Shown: in pieces, positions 52,108 through 55,944 of the stretch
How positions within the stretch are numbered: the stretch's first letter is position 1
Layout: each line of letters starts with the position of its first letter
Assembly: GCA_016793885.1 (NCBI GenBank)
Contig: JAEUHE010000154.1
Coordinates: 1 to 55,944 of the forward strand
Reading direction: 5' to 3'
Length of the DNA stretch: 55,944 nucleotides
DNA from: Verrucomicrobiales bacterium
GTDB taxonomy: Bacteria; Verrucomicrobiota; Verrucomicrobiia; Limisphaerales; UBA11320
Position numbers and translations under genes: made by a program
Notes under the pieces: generated by a model
The model's database searches: none
The model's input: only the letters and a program-made list of their open reading frames with translations
What the model was told of the DNA's origin: nothing

Positions 52108-53307
52108 TTAACTCCATTCCGCTCGCGAGACGAATGACACATCAACTCCCAAGGTTAGACTTATCACCTCCAGCCACTTCGGAATTAAACTATCCCACGT
52201 CAAGGTCCGGGCAAATTCTCGCCCCGCTGTTCCGTACGTTTCTACCAGCCCGGGGTCTAGATACAATTTCTCGATGCAGCACGCTAAGTCGTCTGGGTCG
52301 ATCACCGCATGTTCCACGACGTTCGTTCCCGTGGTAATGGTTGTCAAAATCCTCGCCAGTTCTCCTCTCCCTCGAACCAATTCAGAGCAGGCGCTGTAGT
52401 CGGTGGCGACCACGGGTACGCCAGCCGAAAGGCTTTCGATGATCGGAAGCCCAAAACCTTCTGCGTTGCTTGGGAGTGCGGATATGTCGAAGAGGTTGTA
52501 AATCTGGTTAAGATGTGGATCTGGAATCGCCCTATCGAGTGAGAAATCGGGGCTGCACACGTCGGCTTTTCCCTCTAAACCATACCTGCGAAACAGGGTC
52601 ACAATGTCGTGACCTACATCGCACGGATTCATGTGGAGATAGAGGTGGATATCGTCGTACTTCGCTGCCAACAGCGCGAACGCCTTCACCAAAGCAGGGA
52701 TGTTCTTTCGCGGTTGATTACGTGCCACGCAGCCGACCACAAATTTGCCCTGGAACCGTGGGTGGCCCTTAATATCACTTCGGTTTGGAAGAGGTTGAAA
52801 GACCTCTGTGTCAACGCCGTGGTAAATGAGATGTGACCGCTTTGAGGGGATGCCGGTCTTTAAAACACTTCTACCAAATTCGGACATGCAGACGATCTCA
52901 TCCATCCCCATCAGGACGGACTCCCATGGTGGATAGAGCGGGCCCGCATCCACGGGGACGTAGGAGATCCATTTGAAGCCTTTTCGTGTGGAATGAGTGT
53001 GGATCCACTGTGTCATCCAGATCTCCCCTAGGCTGATGACAAGGTGTGGCTGGAACTCGTTGACAGCTCGTTCGAAGGAATCCTGACCATGGCTGCCCGC
53101 CGAGGAAGGATACATCCTGAGTGGATACGACGACGATGGGTATGGCCAGCCATCATATCCAACTCCGACCACAGCCAGTTCAAACCTTGGATTCTTCGCC
53201 AGACGAGTAGTCAGCTCTCGACTCACTCGACCGAAACCTGTCGCCAATAGCGGACTGTCGCTGACCCACAATATTCTAATCGTGCGACTCAAAGTGTTGG
53301 GTATCAA
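52108..53307 (-). CDS. Glycosyltransferase family 4
   Basis: A 399-residue GT-B glycosyltransferase. The C-terminal donor-binding half has VGCVARNQPRKN (R196/K201) and the EX7E pair E283/E291 in SNAEGFGLPIIESLSAGVPVVATD. The N-terminal half starts ILWVSDSPLLATGFGRVSREL, the Gly-rich loop of the acceptor side. No membrane helix is seen. Donor and acceptor are unknown. It is the last gene of the minus-strand module that holds the beta-helix and small beta-rich proteins, so it may glycosylate a phage, capsule or surface structure. GC is lower than in the nuo operon. Confidence 0.85.
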   Translation of the reverse strand: MIPNTLSRTIRILWVSDSPLLATGFGRVSRELTTRLAKNPRFELAVVGVGYDGWPYPSSSYPLRMYPSSAGSHGQDSFERAVNEFQPHLVISLGEIWMTQWIHTHSTRKGFKWISYVPVDAGPLYPPWESVLMGMDEIVCMSEFGRSVLKTGIPSKRSHLIYHGVDTEVFQPLPNRSDIKGHPRFQGKFVVGCVARNQPRKNIPALVKAFALLAAKYDDIHLYLHMNPCDVGHDIVTLFRRYGLEGKADVCSPDFSLDRAIPDPHLNQIYNLFDISALPSNAEGFGLPIIESLSAGVPVVATDYSACSELVRGRGELARILTTITTGTNVVEHAVIDPDDLACCIEKLYLDPGLVETYGTAGREFARTLTWDSLIPKWLEVISLTLGVDVSFVSRAEWS

Positions 53308-53530
53308 TGGTCACGGGAATGTAGGCACTGATGTGACAACCCTCCCACCAGCCCGGTTCAGGCATCGCATACGAGCCAGGCCAATTCTGTGGATCGGATC
53401 GCCGCTGTCTCAGCTTCCTGATCGTGAGCTCAGGAAGATAGAGTTGGATCGCGCGATGCACAGTGTTATCGCTCATACCAATTGATCTGCGGCGATCTTC
53501 CAACTCAGACCAAAACACGCGGTGAACCAT
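53276..53530 (-). CDS. Small hypothetical protein in phage-like module
   Basis: An 84-residue reading frame that fits between the 104-residue gene and the glycosyltransferase, overlapping the latter's start by 32 bases. Its composition is protein-like, with a basic helical stretch (EDRRRSIGMSDNTVHRAIQ, with LRQRRSDPQNWPG after it) and a Trp-rich centre (PGWWEGCHISAYIP). I do not recognise the family. Its position in an otherwise tightly packed minus-strand series supports it as a gene, but a spurious frame cannot be excluded. Confidence 0.45.
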   Translation of the reverse strand: MVHRVFWSELEDRRRSIGMSDNTVHRAIQLYLPELTIRKLRQRRSDPQNWPGSYAMPEPGWWEGCHISAYIPVTIDTQHFESHD

Positions 53531-53586
53531 TGGGGACTAAACATTCCGTTCCGGGAGATATCCAGATACCACTTCAGCACAATGGA

Positions 53587-53901
53587 TCAGGTACGATCGG
53601 CTCCGAAGGCAACAAGGTCGTACGTTCCTGTAGAGCTGGCCTTGATAATGTTTCCAAGAGTCAGGGTGATCTCACCAGGGAAAATGGCGGGGGTCGCCGC
53701 ACCACACGAAATTCGAGCAAATGGCACCCCAGGGGTTGCAGCTGCGTCCTTCAGAAAATAGAGGTCCACATTGGTTGCACCCGCGCTGTAGCACCGAATG
53801 TTGCTTACAATCGTAGATGTCGCGGGCGCCTGAACCGTGTAGATGGTCTGAAGACCAGTCACGCCGGAAAGGGATCCAAGAGTCTTAAGAATGAATGGCA
53901 T
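53587..53901 (-). CDS. Small beta-rich phage-structural-like protein, paralogue A
   Basis: A 104-residue protein without signal peptide or helices. It is rich in Thr, Ala, Gly and Ile and predicted to be all-beta. It resembles the neighbouring 112-residue protein over its length: each has an N-terminal L..L..(S/T)(G/P)V segment, a middle NIRCYSAGATNVDLYFLKD against VAIFNNSTTSLTVSLLRG, and a similar end (YDLVAFGADRT against ITVLLFGIERD). Such proteins occur as small decoration or tail-associated proteins in tailed phages; the assignment is inference. It lies 38 bases downstream of its paralogue. Confidence 0.6.
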   Translation of the reverse strand: MPFILKTLGSLSGVTGLQTIYTVQAPATSTIVSNIRCYSAGATNVDLYFLKDAAATPGVPFARISCGAATPAIFPGEITLTLGNIIKASSTGTYDLVAFGADRT

Positions 53902-53939
53902 AGAAGTTGGAGAATTATCGTTGTTGGCGCCGAGAGAAC

Positions 53940-54278
53940 CTAGTCCCTTTCAATTCCGAACAGCAGCACGGTGATGTTAGCACCACCGCCTGTTGGCGTT
54001 GCAGAGGCCTGCGCACTTAAGCCTTCCGCCGCCGCCAACTCGACCACATCACTCATGAACGCAGAAGCAGAGGCCCCTAGCGTCGCCGTTTTGTGGATCG
54101 GAACTGTCCCTCGTAGGAGACTTACTGTCAGACTCGTTGTAGAATTATTAAAAATCGCCACACCCGATATTAAAGCGGATTTCGGAGACACCGGTGAATA
54201 TATGCTCGTGCTGCTATTGGTGGTAAGAAGCATTACGCCGGGGGTAAGTGCATTGAGGACTTTGATATTTGTTGCCAT
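53940..54278 (-). CDS. Small beta-rich phage-structural-like protein, paralogue B
   Basis: A 112-residue protein, probably all-beta, without signal peptide. It starts MATNIKVLNALTPGVMLL and ends GANITVLLFGIERD, parallel to the adjacent 104-residue protein, so the pair looks like an old tandem duplication. The middle has a run of Ser/Thr-rich strands, and SASAFMSDVVELAAAEGLSAQ may be an amphipathic segment. The function is unknown; context with a beta-helix protein suggests a virion or tail-fibre-associated protein. It follows the beta-helix gene by about 95 bases. Confidence 0.6.
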   Translation of the reverse strand: MATNIKVLNALTPGVMLLTTNSSTSIYSPVSPKSALISGVAIFNNSTTSLTVSLLRGTVPIHKTATLGASASAFMSDVVELAAAEGLSAQASATPTGGGANITVLLFGIERD

Positions 54279-54372
54279 AGGTTCTTAGTGGATATCTGGC
54301 TCTTCGACGATTTTGTATTTCAGAATCGAGTCTCGCACATGTCTGTTTCGCGACATGCCCGCACACACTCGA

Positions 54373-55797
54373 TCAAGCTCGATGACGCAAGAGGGAAAGT
54401 ATAAATCCATCATCTGCGTCGGTTGCTAGCTCGGTGTAGAGACTGTTGTTTTCTTCTTTGAATCCTTGTACCAGTTTGCCCGCGGGAGCCCGGTTTTCGA
54501 AATACTGAACGGAGACGCACGCCTTGTTCGATAAGTTCGTCAGGCCTGGTAAAGCCGGAGAAGGTGGCGTAGGATTAAGGTCGAGCACGTTCTCTCGTAC
54601 CAACAAATTATTGACTCCTATAAGCATGGCACCACTACCTTTTTGATTACCCGGTGTCTGTCCGTTGAGATAACCAATCTTGTTGTTACGAACTATCACG
54701 TTGCCATAGGGAACTCCCGAGTTGTTGTTGTAGGTAATCACTCCCAAGGCATACCGATCTGAAATACCAGTTGGTTTAACATCAACCGGGGTTAGTTCGA
54801 TGACATTATTTTCAATAAGCAAACTCTTCACCGCGTACACCCCCCCGCCGGGCGCGGCCATCTGGAAATTTGGTCCAGCCGCTACGTTCCGATAGGTGTT
54901 GTTTCTTATAGTGATATCGACCGCCCCGAGTGTACTGAAGGGACCACCCTGAAAAATGTTTTGAATTTGGTTTCCTTCAACGACGCCGCCCTTGCACCAT
55001 GCCATTGCCATCGCACGTGCGTAATTTGCGGGCGTTCCGTCCGTCATGGTCGTACGTCCGCCATCCACAAAGCAGTTTCTGATGTAGGGGCTTGTTCCAT
55101 CAACTTGCGTAAAATTTCCTTCCGGGAAACCAACATGAAGCGCCGTCATATGCCGTGTCCACGTCGATCCTGGCTCGATGACGATGCAGTCTTGGATCCC
55201 GCAGTTCGTCACCGCACTCGAGAGGTTCGTTCCGTCGCCCGTAAGCATACCGATCACGTAACCCAGATTCCCACTGGATTGTTTGCTTCCCCAGTTTTTG
55301 ACCTTAACCTGAACGACACGCGAGTGGTTTCCCATGATCCGGACAGCTCCAAATGAGCTAGCACCGCTGTTCGCCGAAAAATTACAATCGATGGTCAGCG
55401 AGCTGACCTCACAATAGTCAGCACTCGTAGTCAGAGCATGTCCGACCGCGTAGATGTTTTTGGACGCAGTGGTATTGACAAGTTGGATGGTCGTCACATC
55501 AATGCCGGAACCCACTATCCGGATGCCGGGGCGCAACTGCCATCCCCCCGAAATACCGTCGTAATAACCCGTGGTTTGAAATACTCCTGGCCCCAGATGA
55601 ACGCAGCTGTTGTTTGAGATTCTTGTCGTGGGTGACGTGGCCCATAAAGCATCGAAATCGGCGGGAGTGTTCGCCAAAACAGTGAAAGGATCGTTTTGCG
55701 TGCCCGTGCCCAAAATTCCGGCGGAACCGCCCGATCTTACGGTGACCCACACATCAATCCTTGGTGGATCCAGTAGCAGCGCATCAATTAATGACAT
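54373..55797 (-). CDS. Right-handed beta-helix protein, tail-spike/pectate-lyase-like
   Basis: A 474-residue protein whose central part (about 95-420) has repeating beta-helix rungs: VRIMGNHSRVVQVKVKNWG, IQDCIVIEPGS, VVEGNQIQNIFQGG, ITIRNNTYRNV, LLIENNVIELTP, VIVRNNKIGYLNG and LLVRENVLDLNP. No signal peptide is present, which argues against a secreted pectate lyase and for a virion tail-spike or similar adhesion protein. The N-terminal part (DPPRIDVWVTVRSGGSAGILGTGTQNDPFTV) may be an attachment domain. It is the first gene of the minus-strand module and stands 97 bases from an IS3-type transposase start on the other strand. Confidence 0.7.
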   Translation of the reverse strand: MSLIDALLLDPPRIDVWVTVRSGGSAGILGTGTQNDPFTVLANTPADFDALWATSPTTRISNNSCVHLGPGVFQTTGYYDGISGGWQLRPGIRIVGSGIDVTTIQLVNTTASKNIYAVGHALTTSADYCEVSSLTIDCNFSANSGASSFGAVRIMGNHSRVVQVKVKNWGSKQSSGNLGYVIGMLTGDGTNLSSAVTNCGIQDCIVIEPGSTWTRHMTALHVGFPEGNFTQVDGTSPYIRNCFVDGGRTTMTDGTPANYARAMAMAWCKGGVVEGNQIQNIFQGGPFSTLGAVDITIRNNTYRNVAAGPNFQMAAPGGGVYAVKSLLIENNVIELTPVDVKPTGISDRYALGVITYNNNSGVPYGNVIVRNNKIGYLNGQTPGNQKGSGAMLIGVNNLLVRENVLDLNPTPPSPALPGLTNLSNKACVSVQYFENRAPAGKLVQGFKEENNSLYTELATDADDGFILSLLRHRA

Positions 55798-55842
55798 AGT
55801 GAAGTGAGGCGGACCCCGAAAACCGGGCCAGGGGTTAAGCTA

Positions 55843-55944
55843 TGATTGTGGCTGAAGGGTGTGGGTGTTAAACCCAAACCACAGCGACACATAATGAAAG
55901 CCAAACGGAAAAGACACGAACCCGAATTCAAGGCCCGCGTAGCC
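55843..55944 (+). mobile_element. Left end of an IS3-family insertion sequence (partial)
   Basis: The window ends inside an apparent IS3-family element. Its transposase start codon lies at 55894. A possible terminal sequence starts at TGATTGTGGCTGAAGGG (55843), beginning with TG as IS3-family ends do; the right end is outside the window, so the exact border and inverted repeat cannot be confirmed. Confidence 0.5.
55894..55944 (+). CDS. IS3-family transposase OrfA, N-terminal fragment (cut by window end)
   Basis: Only 17 codons are visible, MKAKRKRHEPEFKARVA, running off the window. This is the standard beginning of the helix-turn-helix protein (OrfA) of IS3-family elements, where K-R-x-R-H-x-P-E-F-K-A-R-V-A is highly conserved. 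The rest of OrfA and the DDE-type OrfB must lie beyond the edge. The resemblance is strong despite the short length. Confidence 0.8.
   Translation, partial: MKAKRKRHEPEFKARVA

Overview
The window looks like chromosomal DNA of a Verrucomicrobiota bacterium, probably of the Limisphaerales/Pedosphaera type (subdivision 3). This rests on two long secreted proteins that combine a beta-propeller, HEAT-like repeats and a CxxCH heme domain (the PVC-type 'membrane-bound dehydrogenase' family), and on secreted proteins with LamG, lamin-tail and CotH domains. High GC, weak or absent Shine-Dalgarno sites and several dispersed inverted repeats agree with it. The assignment is inferred from content; no rRNA or tRNA gene was seen.

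Layout. 1-5500: a lipid-A-synthase N-terminal-domain protein, a Cys-containing conserved protein, an outer-membrane TolC plus AsmA-like pair, a MntR-type metal regulator and an HDAC-family deacetylase. 5731-9189: a 1152-residue protein that best fits a pyrophosphate-dependent PEP carboxykinase. 9198-9410: a MITE-like element. 9556-14609: PVC cytochrome, creatininase-family amidohydrolase and MFS transporter, the last two translationally coupled. 14728-22617: nucleotidyltransferase, rhomboid protease, secreted Ig-like protein, a CDP-alcohol phosphatidyltransferase coupled to a flippase-like membrane protein, and an SDR enzyme. 22635-25714: a LarA-like nickel racemase homologue and a secreted CBM9/SdrD-B protein. 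25838-31032 (minus strand): an operon of a second PVC cytochrome, a class-I glutamine-amidotransferase-like hydrolase and an NtrC-type regulator. 31315-33953: PpnP, a PQQ-type propeller protein and QueE. 34226-40063: a 1945-residue secreted LTD/LamG/CotH protein lying between two matching 106-bp inverted-repeat elements.

40415-51741 carries the membrane half of respiratory complex I: nuoC, a YoaK-like insertion, then nuoI-H-J-K-L-M-M2-N. Two NuoM-type subunits and a long C-terminal lateral helix in NuoL point to the enlarged complex I with a fourth antiporter-like subunit. nuoA, B, D, E, F and G are not in the window, so the complex is split over the genome.

52108-55797 (minus strand) is a lower-GC module: a beta-helix protein without signal peptide, two small paralogous beta-rich proteins, an 84-residue protein and a GT4 glycosyltransferase. 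It resembles phage tail-spike or adhesion genes and abuts the start of an IS3-family transposase at the window's right edge.

Three secreted proteins share a C-terminal module ending in a Phe/Tyr-Tyr-Arg motif, which may be a lineage-specific sorting or anchoring domain.
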